Of a DNA stretch of 42,115 nucleotides, positions 14,528-22,791 are shown one piece after another. Source of the DNA: Clostridia bacterium (GTDB lineage: Bacteria; Bacillota; Clostridia; Oscillospirales; CAG-272); NCBI GenBank assembly GCA_017481225.1, contig JAFUPM010000096.1, positions 1 to 42,115 on the forward strand, in the 5' to 3' direction. Numbering within the stretch: position 1 is the first letter of the stretch; the number at the start of each line of letters is the position of its first letter. Under the pieces are notes generated by a model. It had not been told where the DNA came from. It searched no databases and saw nothing but the letters and a program-made list of their open reading frames with translations. A program made the position numbers and the translations under genes.

Positions 14528-15760
14528 CTACACGTGGGCGTGGCAGCCGCACTCTGTGCCGTCGTGAGTATGTATATTAAGCTTATGGAATATCTTAATA
14601 AGGTTCACAAGCCTTGTGGTGCGTCTGCCGTCCTTAAGCATACATCTGTATATCTCGTCACCGTGCTGCAGCTCCACGTACTTGCCGGGGCTGAAGGGGA
14701 CGGAAGGGAAGCAGGCAGTAGGCAGCTCAAGCTCCACGGGCTCTCCGTCAACCGTTGCCGTGAAGTATATGTGCTTGTCGGTAACTCTTACGTTGCCCTC
14801 GCCGCGAGGGATAAATTTGTGGGTCTTAGCATCTATGGTGCATACCTCAAGCTCCTCTGTAACCTCGGTAATCTCACCGCTTACAACCTTTTCTTCAAGC
14901 TCCTGCTGCATAAGAGTTGACCAGTCGGATACGTAGCGTATCTCCTCGCCGACACCTCCCGTATTGTGGAGCATTCCGTACTCGTCCGCCGTCTCAGCAT
15001 AGCCGCACGCGGAGCAGCAGAGGGTGCTTTTATCCTTCACGTCTACGGTGAACTCACTTTTGCAATGAGGGCAGGAATAGAGAACGTTCTCTAACCCCTC
15101 GATATTATCGTTATTCCTGAACTTGATTTTAAGCTCGTCCTGCTCTCTGTACGCGTCGAAGAGCAACGCCTCGTCAGCCTTAGCCTTAATCTCGGCAATA
15201 TCCGCCTCGGCAAGCTCCTCCTTGGTGAAGAGCTTATATATATCAAGGAAGGTTCTGCCGCGGCGCATACCCTTGCCCCACTTGGGCATAGAGAAGTAGG
15301 TGCCTACGGTTTTCGCCACGTAGATATCCGCCTTAATCCACTGAAGGAATTTATAGGTAGCCTCGGGGATAGGTGTGGAAAGTCCGTCCTCGCACATAAG
15401 ACCTGCGGGGTAGATAACCAGGATACCCTTGTCCTCGATAACCTGCTTCATACGCTTTATATCCTTAAGGGTAGTCTGGAACTGCTGCTTCGGGATAACT
15501 CCTATCTTGTCCATAACCCAACCTACGGGGAGGGTCTGGTAGAAGGAGTTGCTGATAACGAATCTCATAGGCTTGCCCGTGGCTCCGATGAGGTTGACAA
15601 AGTCAAGCGCCGCCTGGTGGTTCGCTATAACGGCGAAGGGACCCTCCTTGCCCTTTATCTCGTTTCGAAGAAACTTCCTTTTAAATATAAATTTAGATAC
15701 GACGAAGGATGCAGCTTGGGTAATACGGTAATAGAACTTACTGATTTTCTTATGCTCCAT
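14528..15760 (-). CDS. PlsC-like acyltransferase with zinc ribbon and C-terminal domain
   Basis: A 410-aa protein. The N-terminal 200 residues are a lysophospholipid acyltransferase (PlsC-type) domain with N47-H48-x4-D53, the catalytic HX4D. The usual PEGT block appears as Y-P-A-G-L-M-C-E-D-G (about 117-126). A zinc ribbon follows (C230-x2-C233 ... C249-x2-C252). The last 140 residues are beta-rich and end in a His/Cys tail (HTHDGTECGCHAHV). Simple PlsC proteins are about 200-250 residues, so this is a roughly 160-residue extension of unknown use. Substrate transfer onto lysophosphatidate or a related lipid is inferred. GGAGG lies 5 nt before the ATG. Confidence 0.8.
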   Translation of the reverse strand: MEHKKISKFYYRITQAASFVVSKFIFKRKFLRNEIKGKEGPFAVIANHQAALDFVNLIGATGKPMRFVISNSFYQTLPVGWVMDKIGVIPKQQFQTTLKDIKRMKQVIEDKGILVIYPAGLMCEDGLSTPIPEATYKFLQWIKADIYVAKTVGTYFSMPKWGKGMRRGRTFLDIYKLFTKEELAEADIAEIKAKADEALLFDAYREQDELKIKFRNNDNIEGLENVLYSCPHCKSEFTVDVKDKSTLCCSACGYAETADEYGMLHNTGGVGEEIRYVSDWSTLMQQELEEKVVSGEITEVTEELEVCTIDAKTHKFIPRGEGNVRVTDKHIYFTATVDGEPVELELPTACFPSVPFSPGKYVELQHGDEIYRCMLKDGRRTTRLVNLIKIFHKLNIHTHDGTECGCHAHV

Positions 15761-15822
15761 ATCGTCCTCCTATTTAAATCTTTCGATGAATTTGCCTCGG
15801 GAAGAGCTTCCAGCATAATACT

Positions 15823-15851
15823 ATTCTACCACAAAGTGAGCAAAAAGGCAA
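15823..15851 (-). promoter_or_regulatory. Promoter of the acyltransferase gene
   Basis: On the minus strand TTGCCT (15846-15851), 17 bp, TAGAAT (15823-15828). From here to 16116 the spacer is AT-rich with one small palindrome (ATCGAAAAATTCGAT near 15959), and I see no gene in it. Confidence 0.6.
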
Positions 15852-16116
15852 GCAAAATTATTTTTCCTTGAAATTACCCCCGCAATCCGTGGCTGACTGT
15901 AAAACAAAAATAGAATATTTATTCTATAAATATGAATAATTATACGCGAATATAGGTCAATCGAAAAATTCGATAGCAGGTATTTAAAAAAGTGATAAAA
16001 ATGCGGATTTTCCTTAGAACCTTGGGCATTTTTGACAATTTTCAATTTGAACCGAACGGTTACCTTTGAAGCGCAAAAAAATCTCAAAAATTCTGCATAA
16101 AAATACGAAAAAGCTC

Positions 16117-16145
16117 TTGACATTTTTTCTGCTCCCCGATATAAT
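16117..16145 (+). promoter_or_regulatory. Consensus promoter of serC-serA
   Basis: TTGACA (16117-16122), 17 bp, TATAAT (16140-16145). The start is expected at about 16152. Confidence 0.9.
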
Positions 16146-16151
16146 GATAAC

Positions 16152-16328
16152 ATATTTTTTGGAACGGCAGGAAGCGGCAGGCTGACTTTTTGTGGGTGAA
16201 ATCGCCCGCGCCCCAAGTTGCATACAGGATTAAATAACCGCAAAACTTCAATTGAGGCTTTATTCCTGCAACCGAAGGGCGCGTCACCCAACTTTAGCGC
16301 AACTCCGTTCCGCGAAAGGAGTTTCATT
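16152..16328 (+). promoter_or_regulatory. Structured serC leader with RBS-hiding hairpin
   Basis: A long arm pairs TGGGTGA (16193-16199) with TCACCCA (16284-16290), CGCGCCC (16207-16213) with GGGCGCG (16277-16283), and GTTGCA (16217-16222) with TGCAAC (16267-16272). Next, AACTCC (16301-16306) pairs with GGAGTT (16318-16323), covering the ribosome binding site. GGAACGG (16161-16167) can instead pair with CCGTTCC (16305-16311), breaking that hairpin. No known riboswitch class or T-box sequence was recognised. Confidence 0.6.
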
Positions 16329-17414
16329 ATGGCAAGAGCTTATAATTTTTCCGCAGGTCCCTCTATGCTACCCGAGGAGGTGCTGAAAAGAGCTGCAGAG
16401 GAGATGTGCGAGTACGGCACCACGGGACAGTCGGTTATGGAGATGTCCCATAGGTCCCCCGAGTACCAGAGTATAATTGACGAGGCTGAGCGCGACCTCA
16501 GGGAGATTATGTCTATCCCCTACAATTACAAGGTCCTCTTCCTCCAGGGCGGCGCGTCCACGCAGTTCGCTATGGTTCCCTTGAACCTTATGACGGGTTC
16601 GGGCAAGGCTGACTTCGTTCTGACGGGTCAGTGGGCGAAGAAGGCTTACAAGGAGGCAGCAAAATACGGAAAGGCAAGAGCCATAGCCTCCTCGGAGGAC
16701 AAAACCTTCTCCTATATCCCCAAGGTAACTCCCGATATGATAGACCCCGAGGCTGACTTTGTGCATATCTGTATGAACAACACAATCTACGGCACCCTCT
16801 GGCACACTCTTCCCGATACGGGCGAGGTCACCCTCGTTGCGGATATTTCCAGCTGCATACTCTCCGAGCCTATTGACGTTAAGAGGTTCGGCATACTCTA
16901 CGCAGGAGCGCAGAAAAACGTTGGTCCCGCAGGACTTACCATAGTTATTATCAGAGAGGACCTTATCGGTCACGCTATGGATATTACCCCCACGATGCTT
17001 GACTACAAAACTCATTCCGATAACGGCTCTATGTTCAACACGCCCCCCTGCTATGCTATCTACGTTGCGGGTCTTGTGTTCAAGTGGATAAAGTCTATCG
17101 GAGGACTTTCCGAGATGAAGAAGAGAAACGAGGAGAAGGCGGAGCTGCTTTACAGCTTCCTCGACAGCTCGAAGCTCTTCCGTCCGACGGTAGAGAAGGG
17201 AAGCCGTTCGCTGATGAACGTACCCTTCGTCACGGGTGACGAGGCACTTGACAAAAAGTTCGTCAAGGAAGCCGCAGAGCGCGGACTTTATAACCTTAAG
17301 GGTCACAGAAGCGTAGGCGGTATGAGAGCCTCCATTTATAACGCGATGCCTAAGGAGGGCGTTATAAAGCTTATTGAATTTATGAAGGAATTCGAGGAAA
17401 AGAACAATGCCTGA
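16329..17414 (+). CDS. serC: Phosphoserine aminotransferase
   Basis: A 361-aa PLP enzyme that converts 3-phosphohydroxypyruvate plus glutamate to phosphoserine, the second step of serine synthesis. 'MARAYNFSAGPSMLPEEVL' is the family N-terminus, 'EMSHRSPEY' binds phosphate, 'LQGGASTQFAMVP' is the PLP-phosphate cup, and K196 in 'AGAQKNVGPAG' is the Schiff-base lysine. The length is typical. An open frame extends 37 codons upstream through the structured leader, but GGAG 7 nt before 16329 and the family N-terminus fix the start. It overlaps serA by 8 bp (ATGCCTGA), so the two are translationally coupled. Confidence 0.97.
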   Translation: MARAYNFSAGPSMLPEEVLKRAAEEMCEYGTTGQSVMEMSHRSPEYQSIIDEAERDLREIMSIPYNYKVLFLQGGASTQFAMVPLNLMTGSGKADFVLTGQWAKKAYKEAAKYGKARAIASSEDKTFSYIPKVTPDMIDPEADFVHICMNNTIYGTLWHTLPDTGEVTLVADISSCILSEPIDVKRFGILYAGAQKNVGPAGLTIVIIREDLIGHAMDITPTMLDYKTHSDNGSMFNTPPCYAIYVAGLVFKWIKSIGGLSEMKKRNEEKAELLYSFLDSSKLFRPTVEKGSRSLMNVPFVTGDEALDKKFVKEAAERGLYNLKGHRSVGGMRASIYNAMPKEGVIKLIEFMKEFEEKNNA

Positions 17415-18567
17415 AATTAAAACGTATAATAAAATTGCCAAGGTGGGACTTGAGCTGTTTGGCGACAGCTATAAAATCGGAGACGACGTTACCTCTCCCG
17501 TAGGAGCTATCGTGCGCTCGGCAAAGCTACACGACGAGGTGTTCCCCGAGAGCCTTCTCGCCATAGCGAGAGCAGGCGCAGGCACTAATAATATACCAAC
17601 CGACAGACTCTCCGAGGAGGGAATAGTAGTATTCAACACCCCCAGCGCAAACGCGAACGCCGTAAAGGAGCTGACGCTTCTCGGCTTGCTTATCTCCTCC
17701 CGTAAGGTAGTATCTGCCATAGAGTGGGCAAAGGAGCTTTCGGGCAAGGGTGACGAGGTTCCTGCATTGGTGGAGAAGGGAAAATCTGCCTTCGCAGGTC
17801 CCGAAATCCGCGGAAAGAGCTTAGGCGTTATAGGACTTGGCGCAATAGGCGTTCTGGTTGCCAACGCGGCGCAGCATTTGGGTATGACGGTTTACGGCTA
17901 TGACCCCTACCTCTCGCTGCAGAACGCCTGGAACCTCTCCCACCACATTAATCGCGCCTCCGACGTTGCTGAAATTTACGAGAAGTGCGATTATATAACC
18001 CTTCACATTCCCCTTACCCCCGACACTAAGGGTACGGTTAACGCCCAGGCTCTCGCCAAAATGAAGGACGGCGTCAGAATACTTAACTTCTCCCGTGACG
18101 GGCTTGTTTCGAGCGCGGATATGAAGGCGGCTCTTGAGTCGGGAAAGGTAGCCTCCTACGTCGTTGACTTCCCCACGGACGATATGCTGGGAGTGGAGGG
18201 CGTCATCTGCATACCTCACCTCGGCGCGTCTACTCCCGAGTCGGAGGACAACTGCGCCGTTATGGCAGCGAAGGAGCTTATCGACTATATCGAGAACGGC
18301 AATATTACAAACTCCGTGAACCTGCCGAGCATCTCTATGCCCAGGGGTACGGACGTGCGAATTTGCGTTATTCACAGAAACATTCCCAATATGCTCTCCG
18401 CTATAACAAGTGCTGTGGCAGAAAACAACGTAAACATAGAAAATCTCCTTAACAAATCCCGCGGAGATTATGCTTATACTATGCTGGATGTAAACCAATG
18501 TGATACAAAATCGGTAGAAAAGAGGCTTTTAGCCACCGAGGGCGTAATTCGCGTCAGAGTAATTTAA
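17407..18567 (+). CDS. serA: D-3-phosphoglycerate dehydrogenase
   Basis: A 386-aa NAD-dependent dehydrogenase that starts serine synthesis from 3-phosphoglycerate. 'RAGAGTNNI' is the substrate-binding block, 'GVIGLGAIG' (GLGAIG 143-148) is the NAD-binding turn, R230 lies in 'FSRDGLV' and H271 in 'IPHLGAS'. The usual catalytic Glu region reads 'VVDFPTDD', with Asp where Glu is common; this is not enough to doubt function. A C-terminal ACT domain (about 317-386) suggests serine feedback control. Its start lies inside the end of serC. serB is not adjacent; the PHP phosphatase downstream has its own promoter. Confidence 0.95.
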   Translation: MPEIKTYNKIAKVGLELFGDSYKIGDDVTSPVGAIVRSAKLHDEVFPESLLAIARAGAGTNNIPTDRLSEEGIVVFNTPSANANAVKELTLLGLLISSRKVVSAIEWAKELSGKGDEVPALVEKGKSAFAGPEIRGKSLGVIGLGAIGVLVANAAQHLGMTVYGYDPYLSLQNAWNLSHHINRASDVAEIYEKCDYITLHIPLTPDTKGTVNAQALAKMKDGVRILNFSRDGLVSSADMKAALESGKVASYVVDFPTDDMLGVEGVICIPHLGASTPESEDNCAVMAAKELIDYIENGNITNSVNLPSISMPRGTDVRICVIHRNIPNMLSAITSAVAENNVNIENLLNKSRGDYAYTMLDVNQCDTKSVEKRLLATEGVIRVRVI

Positions 18568-18593
18568 GTATAAAAAACCTCAACGCAACAGTC

Positions 18594-18622
18594 TTGACAA
18601 AGCCTGCCGTCGGGCGTATAAT
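18594..18622 (+). promoter_or_regulatory. Consensus promoter of the PHP phosphatase gene
   Basis: TTGACA (18594-18599), 17 bp, TATAAT (18617-18622). No clear terminator lies between serA and this promoter. Confidence 0.88.
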
Positions 18623-18654
18623 AGAATAGGCGCGAGGGCGCAGGGGAGGTAAAA

Positions 18655-19455
18655 ATGAAGTTTTCCAATTTACATACACACACCACCTTCTCTGACGGCA
18701 AGGGTACTGTCAGAGAGAACGTTATATCGGCAATTGAGCGAGGAATGGTATCCCTCGGCTTTTCCGACCACAGCTTCACAGGGTGCGACACAAGCTACTG
18801 TATGCTCCCCGAGGATTACGGCAAATATAAGGCTGAGGTCCTCGCCGCACGTGAGGAGTTTGGTGACAGAATAAGCATATTCCACGGAATAGAGAAGGAT
18901 TATTTTTCTACTCTCAACCCCTCGGACTACGATTATATTATAGCCTCGGTGCATTATATAATAGAGGGTGGAAAGGTGTTTGCTATTGACCACGGCAGAA
19001 GCTACCAGGACGAGTGCGTTGAGTACGCCTTCGGCGGCGACAGCCTCGCTATGGCAAGACGTTACTTCTCTATGGTTGCGGAGCAGGCGCGGCTTGTGAA
19101 GCCCGATATAATAGGTCACTTTGACGTTATCAACAAGTTCGGAATGTTCCGAGACGATGAGGGCGAGTACTACGAGATAGCCGCTGATGCAATGAGGGAA
19201 ACGCTCAGATATTGCAAGCGCTTCGAGGTAAACACGGGCGCTATCGCCAGAGGCTATAAGGAAAAGCCCTATCCCTCACCGAAGCTTCTTTCGCTGCTTT
19301 GCGAGCTTGGAGGCGAGGTGGTGCTGGGTAGCGACTCCCATCGGCCCGAGAACCTTGATTTTTACTTTAGGGAGAGTGTGGAGCTTATCCGCGCCGCAGG
19401 CTTTAAGAGCATCTCGCGACTGACCTATTCCGGCTTTGAGAGCGTTGAGATATGA
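18655..19455 (+). CDS. PHP-domain phosphatase, HisK-type histidinol-phosphatase-like
   Basis: A 266-aa PHP-family metal-dependent phosphoesterase. H7-x-H9 ('LHTHTTFSDG'), 'GFSDHSF', 'HGIEKDYF', 'ASVHYI', 'IIGHFDVINKF' and 'VLGSDSHRPENL' supply the metal ligands in the family order. The size and the 'HYIIEGG...' block fit HisK/HisJ histidinol-phosphate phosphatases, but no other his gene is nearby. Given the adjacent serC-serA and no serB in view, phosphoserine is a tempting alternative substrate; that is only inference. GGGGAGG lies 5 nt before the ATG. Confidence 0.85.
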   Translation: MKFSNLHTHTTFSDGKGTVRENVISAIERGMVSLGFSDHSFTGCDTSYCMLPEDYGKYKAEVLAAREEFGDRISIFHGIEKDYFSTLNPSDYDYIIASVHYIIEGGKVFAIDHGRSYQDECVEYAFGGDSLAMARRYFSMVAEQARLVKPDIIGHFDVINKFGMFRDDEGEYYEIAADAMRETLRYCKRFEVNTGAIARGYKEKPYPSPKLLSLLCELGGEVVLGSDSHRPENLDFYFRESVELIRAAGFKSISRLTYSGFESVEI

Positions 19456-19475
19456 TGCTTTTTCCATAGCTTCAT

Positions 19476-19607
19476 ATTGAAGATTTGTCGAATTCGCATT
19501 GAAGGGTTATCGAATTCGCATTGAAGGGTTGTCAAATTCGCGTTGATGGGTTGTCGAATTCGCATTGAAGTGTTGTCGAATTCGCATTGATGGAATATCA
19601 AATTTAA
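19476..19607. repeat. 22-bp tandem repeat array (six copies)
   Basis: Units start at 19476, 19498, 19520, 19542, 19564 and 19586, with consensus ATTGAAGGGTTGTCGAATTC plus GC. The last copy is degenerate. The array begins 21 bp after the stop of the PHP gene. The remaining spacer (19669-19802) is AT-rich without a gene. Confidence 0.92.
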
Positions 19608-19629
19608 CTTATCTGAATATTCATAACCC

Positions 19630-19668
19630 CAAGGACGAGGGCTGCAAGGCTCCCGTCCTTTTTCTTTT
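19630..19668 (+). terminator. Terminator after the PHP gene
   Basis: AAGGACG pairs with CGTCCTT, with further GGG/CCC pairing inside, followed by TTTTTCTTTT. As with the 23-bp array, the 22-bp array lies between stop codon and terminator. Confidence 0.8.
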
Positions 19669-19802
19669 CGGGCGCCGTATCTTTGCGCAAAGGTGGGCTT
19701 GCCCGTTTTACCGAATGTCGGCTTTGCTTGTCTTGGTTTGATTTGATGCTTTTTGATTTGCAAGATTTTAAATATAAAAAATAAAATTTGCAAGAAATTA
19801 TA

Positions 19803-19831
19803 TTGATAAAGAAAAATAATCGTGTTATAAT
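19803..19831 (+). promoter_or_regulatory. Promoter of the SGNH-nagA-nagB operon
   Basis: TTGATA (19803-19808), 17 bp, TATAAT (19826-19831). The start at about 19838 rules out the in-frame ATG at 19831. Confidence 0.82.
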
Positions 19832-19887
19832 TGGAGTGTAAATACAACATTCTGTGCCTGCGCGCAGGTGGTAAAAGGAGCTTTGAT

Positions 19888-20604
19888 ATGAACGGCTTTG
19901 AAGGAAAGGTTATAGTATTTGACGGCGATAGCATCTGTCACGGCGGCTCAAGATATCCCGAGAGGGAGAGGGGCTGGGCGGCGAGAGTCGGTAACAGCCT
20001 CGGTATGGAGTGGTACAACTACGCCAGAGGAGGCGGCACCGTAACGGCTGAGATGTATGCTGCGTCAACCGGCGAGGCTCGCCATTGGGTTTCAAGATAC
20101 GTTGACGTAATACGTGAAAAGCACCCCACTCTGGATTATCTTATACTCGAGGGCGGTGTAAACGATGCCGACCTTCTTGAGAAGCTTCCCGAAAGATACG
20201 GCTCCTTAGATATCACCGATTATAGCGGCAACTATGACGATACCACCTTTACGGGTGCGCTGGAGTCGCTTTTCTATAAGGCGATAAATTACTACCCGAA
20301 GGCAAAGATAGGCTTTATTATCGGTCACAAGATGGGTCGCTCGAAAATCGGCTTCGGTGCGGAGAACAACAGACGCCGCTATTTTCTGAGGGTTATCGAG
20401 GTGTGTAAAAAGTGGGGCATACCCTATATCGACCTGTGGGAAAGCTCGCCCGTGAACCCTTGGCTGCCCTGCTACTACAATCCCGAACTTGACGTTGAAG
20501 GAAACACCGCGGCAGGCTACGCCTACTCCGACGGTCAGCACCTTACGGCTGTGGGCTACGACATCGTCAGCTCCGCTATAAAAGCATGGGTTTGCTCTCT
20601 TTGA
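19888..20604 (+). CDS. SGNH/GDSL-type hydrolase
   Basis: A 238-aa SGNH-fold esterase. Block I is 'VFDGDSICHGG' with nucleophile S15, block III is 'LILEGGVNDADL' with the oxyanion Asn, and block V is 'SDGQHLTAVGY' with the D-x-x-H pair. There is no signal peptide, so it works in the cytoplasm. AAGGAG lies 7 nt before the ATG. It is the first gene of an operon with nagA (58 bp away) and nagB, which suggests removal of an O-acetyl or similar group from an imported amino sugar; the exact substrate is inferred, not shown. Confidence 0.85.
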   Translation: MNGFEGKVIVFDGDSICHGGSRYPERERGWAARVGNSLGMEWYNYARGGGTVTAEMYAASTGEARHWVSRYVDVIREKHPTLDYLILEGGVNDADLLEKLPERYGSLDITDYSGNYDDTTFTGALESLFYKAINYYPKAKIGFIIGHKMGRSKIGFGAENNRRRYFLRVIEVCKKWGIPYIDLWESSPVNPWLPCYYNPELDVEGNTAAGYAYSDGQHLTAVGYDIVSSAIKAWVCSL

Positions 20605-20662
20605 GCCGCGATATTATTAACTCTGATTTTGATTATCCCGAGAAAATTTTTTGAGGTAACCT

Positions 20663-21826
20663 ATGAAAACAAAAATAATAAACGCAAAAATCGTTCTGCC
20701 AAGTAGCGTTATGGACGGCGTTCTTGTCACCGACGGTGGGGTTATTTCCTACGTTGGCGAATGCTATGACGGCGAATACGACAGCATCTATGATGCCGAG
20801 GGCGCGTATCTGCTCCCCGGATTTATTGACATACATTGCCACGGGGGCGGCGGCTACGACTTTATGGATGCGACACCCGAGCAGATGCTGAAAATTTCCG
20901 ACTTCCACCTCTCCCACGGTACAACCACCCTTGTGCCCACCACTATGACCGACACCTGGGAGGCTATCACCGGGGCTCTTGATAAGTTCGCATCTCTTGG
21001 GGAGGACAGAGGAATTCTCCACGGAGTACACCTAGAGGGACCCTGGTTCTCTCCTGCTCAGTGCGGAGCGCAGCCCACCGACGATATGGAGGCGCCGAGC
21101 AGAGAAAAGCTCTCGGAGCTGAAGGCGAAATATCCCTTTATCGAGCGTGTCAGTATGGCGCCCGAGCTTGACGAAAAATTTGACACGGGTCGGGCTTGTG
21201 CCGAGCTTGGAATGGTTGCTTCGGTTGGTCACACCGACGCCGACTTTGACCAAACCGTAGGCGCCGCCGACAACGGCTACACCCTCGTCACTCACGTTTA
21301 TTCGGGTATGAAGGGCGTGGTTCGCGTTAACGCCTACCGCGTTGCCGGGGCTGTTGAGGGCGCACTTTACGACGATAGACTTACCGTCGAGGTAATAGCC
21401 GACGGCAAGCACCTGCCAAGTGGGCTTTTGAAGCTTATATACAAGTGCAAGGGCGCTGACAGAATATGCCTTATCACCGACGCTATGCGTGCCGCAGGCG
21501 CACCCGACGGCACCGAGTCCATACTCGGTAAGCTTGACGGTGGAGTTGCGGTTATAGTTGAGGACGGGGTTGCGAAGCTCCCCGACAGGCTGTCCTTTGC
21601 AGGAAGCGTTTCCACCTCGGACAGACTTTTCAGAACGATGTATTCGCTCTCGGGAGCATCGCTTCCCGAGGTTGCGAGAATGCTCTCGGCAACTCCCGCC
21701 CGCGTTATGGGCTATACCGACAGAGGTAGGCTGGAGGCCGGACTTCGCGCTGACCTTTTGTTGCTTGACGGTGAGCTTTCCGTAAAGGACGTATTCCTTG
21801 GCGGTGAGCTTGTAGAGAGGAAGTAA
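20663..21826 (+). CDS. nagA: N-acetylglucosamine-6-phosphate deacetylase
   Basis: A 387-aa amidohydrolase-superfamily enzyme that converts GlcNAc-6-P to GlcN-6-P plus acetate. H58-C-H60 ('DIHCHGGGGYDFMD'), E125 in 'HLEGPWF', H190 in 'SVGHTDAD', H211 in 'THVYSGM' and catalytic D273 in 'LITDAM' are all present. THVYSGM is a common variant of THLFNAM. GAGGT lies 5 nt before the ATG. The length is normal. nagB follows 48 bp downstream. Confidence 0.96.
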   Translation: MKTKIINAKIVLPSSVMDGVLVTDGGVISYVGECYDGEYDSIYDAEGAYLLPGFIDIHCHGGGGYDFMDATPEQMLKISDFHLSHGTTTLVPTTMTDTWEAITGALDKFASLGEDRGILHGVHLEGPWFSPAQCGAQPTDDMEAPSREKLSELKAKYPFIERVSMAPELDEKFDTGRACAELGMVASVGHTDADFDQTVGAADNGYTLVTHVYSGMKGVVRVNAYRVAGAVEGALYDDRLTVEVIADGKHLPSGLLKLIYKCKGADRICLITDAMRAAGAPDGTESILGKLDGGVAVIVEDGVAKLPDRLSFAGSVSTSDRLFRTMYSLSGASLPEVARMLSATPARVMGYTDRGRLEAGLRADLLLLDGELSVKDVFLGGELVERK

Positions 21827-21874
21827 TTTTTAGATTATTATTTTATTACCGCAAAAGCGGAGAATGGAGAAAAT

Positions 21875-22627
21875 ATGAAAGTAAAAGTATTTGAAACAGC
21901 CAAAGAGGTAGGAGCTGCAGCAGCAAAGCAGGCGGCAGCAAAGCTTAACGCTACCATCGCGGAGAAGGGCTCGGCAAGACTTCTTCTCTCCACAGGTGCA
22001 TCTCAGTTCACCTTCTTTGAGAGCTTCGTAAAGGAGGACGTTGATTGGTCTAAGGTTGAGATGTTCCATCTCGACGAGTACGTAGGTATTTCCGACGAGC
22101 ATCCCGCAAGCTTTAACAAGTACCTTCGCGAGAGATTTATCGACATCGTTCACCCCGGCAAGTATCACCTCATCAGCGGTCAGGATGACCCTGAGGAGAC
22201 TATTGCGAAGATTTCCGCACTTCTTTCCGAGCGCAAGGTTGACCTCGGTCTTATCGGTATCGGCGAGAACGGACACATCGCCTTCAATGACCCCCCTGCA
22301 GATTTCGACGATGCAAGATGCTACAAGGTAGTTAACCTTTCCGACACCTGCATTCAGCAGCAGCTTCACGAGGGCTGGTTCGAGAATGAGGATGCAGCCT
22401 TCAAGCAGGCTATTTCTATGACCTGCCAGAAGATTATGGATTGCGAAACCATTATCAGCGTTGTTCCCTACAAGGTTAAGGCTCAGGCTATCGTTGACAC
22501 TCTCACCAAGGAGAAAACCAACCTCGTTCCCGCAACCCTTCTTAAGGAGCATGCTGACGTTACCGTATACTGCGACAAGGCTTCCGCATCCTTAACCGAT
22601 GCTGCAACCCTCGCAAAGTTCGCGTAA
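21875..22627 (+). CDS. nagB: Glucosamine-6-phosphate deaminase
   Basis: A 250-aa deaminase/isomerase that converts GlcN-6-P to fructose-6-P plus ammonia. 'STGASQFTFFE' is the phosphate loop and 'FHLDEYVGI' carries D67. 'GIGENGHIAFNDP' (128-140) is the active-site loop with H134; it reads E-N-G-H where E. coli NagB has N-D-G-H, and D-P where it has E-P, a form that appears standard for one Bacillota subfamily. GGAG lies 5 nt before the ATG. It is the last gene of the operon. Confidence 0.94.
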   Translation: MKVKVFETAKEVGAAAAKQAAAKLNATIAEKGSARLLLSTGASQFTFFESFVKEDVDWSKVEMFHLDEYVGISDEHPASFNKYLRERFIDIVHPGKYHLISGQDDPEETIAKISALLSERKVDLGLIGIGENGHIAFNDPPADFDDARCYKVVNLSDTCIQQQLHEGWFENEDAAFKQAISMTCQKIMDCETIISVVPYKVKAQAIVDTLTKEKTNLVPATLLKEHADVTVYCDKASASLTDAATLAKFA

Positions 22628-22674
22628 TAATACATAAAAACTCTACACGGGTAGGGCTTTTCGGCACTGAAATG

Positions 22675-22703
22675 AAAAAGCTGCCCCGATTTCGGGGCAG
22701 CTT
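22675..22703. terminator. Terminator between nagB and the AraC gene
   Basis: AAGCTGCCCCGA pairs with TCGGGGCAGCTT (12 bp, short loop). The T run is on the minus strand (for the AraC gene), but the stem would also slow nagB transcription. Confidence 0.82.
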
Positions 22704-22791
22704 GGTGCCTTGAATATTTGTTGATTTTTGTAAGCCTTTGCCGCCTTTGAAAGGTGGAGTAAGCCTTCAATCTGTCATAGCTTTCCTGCGC

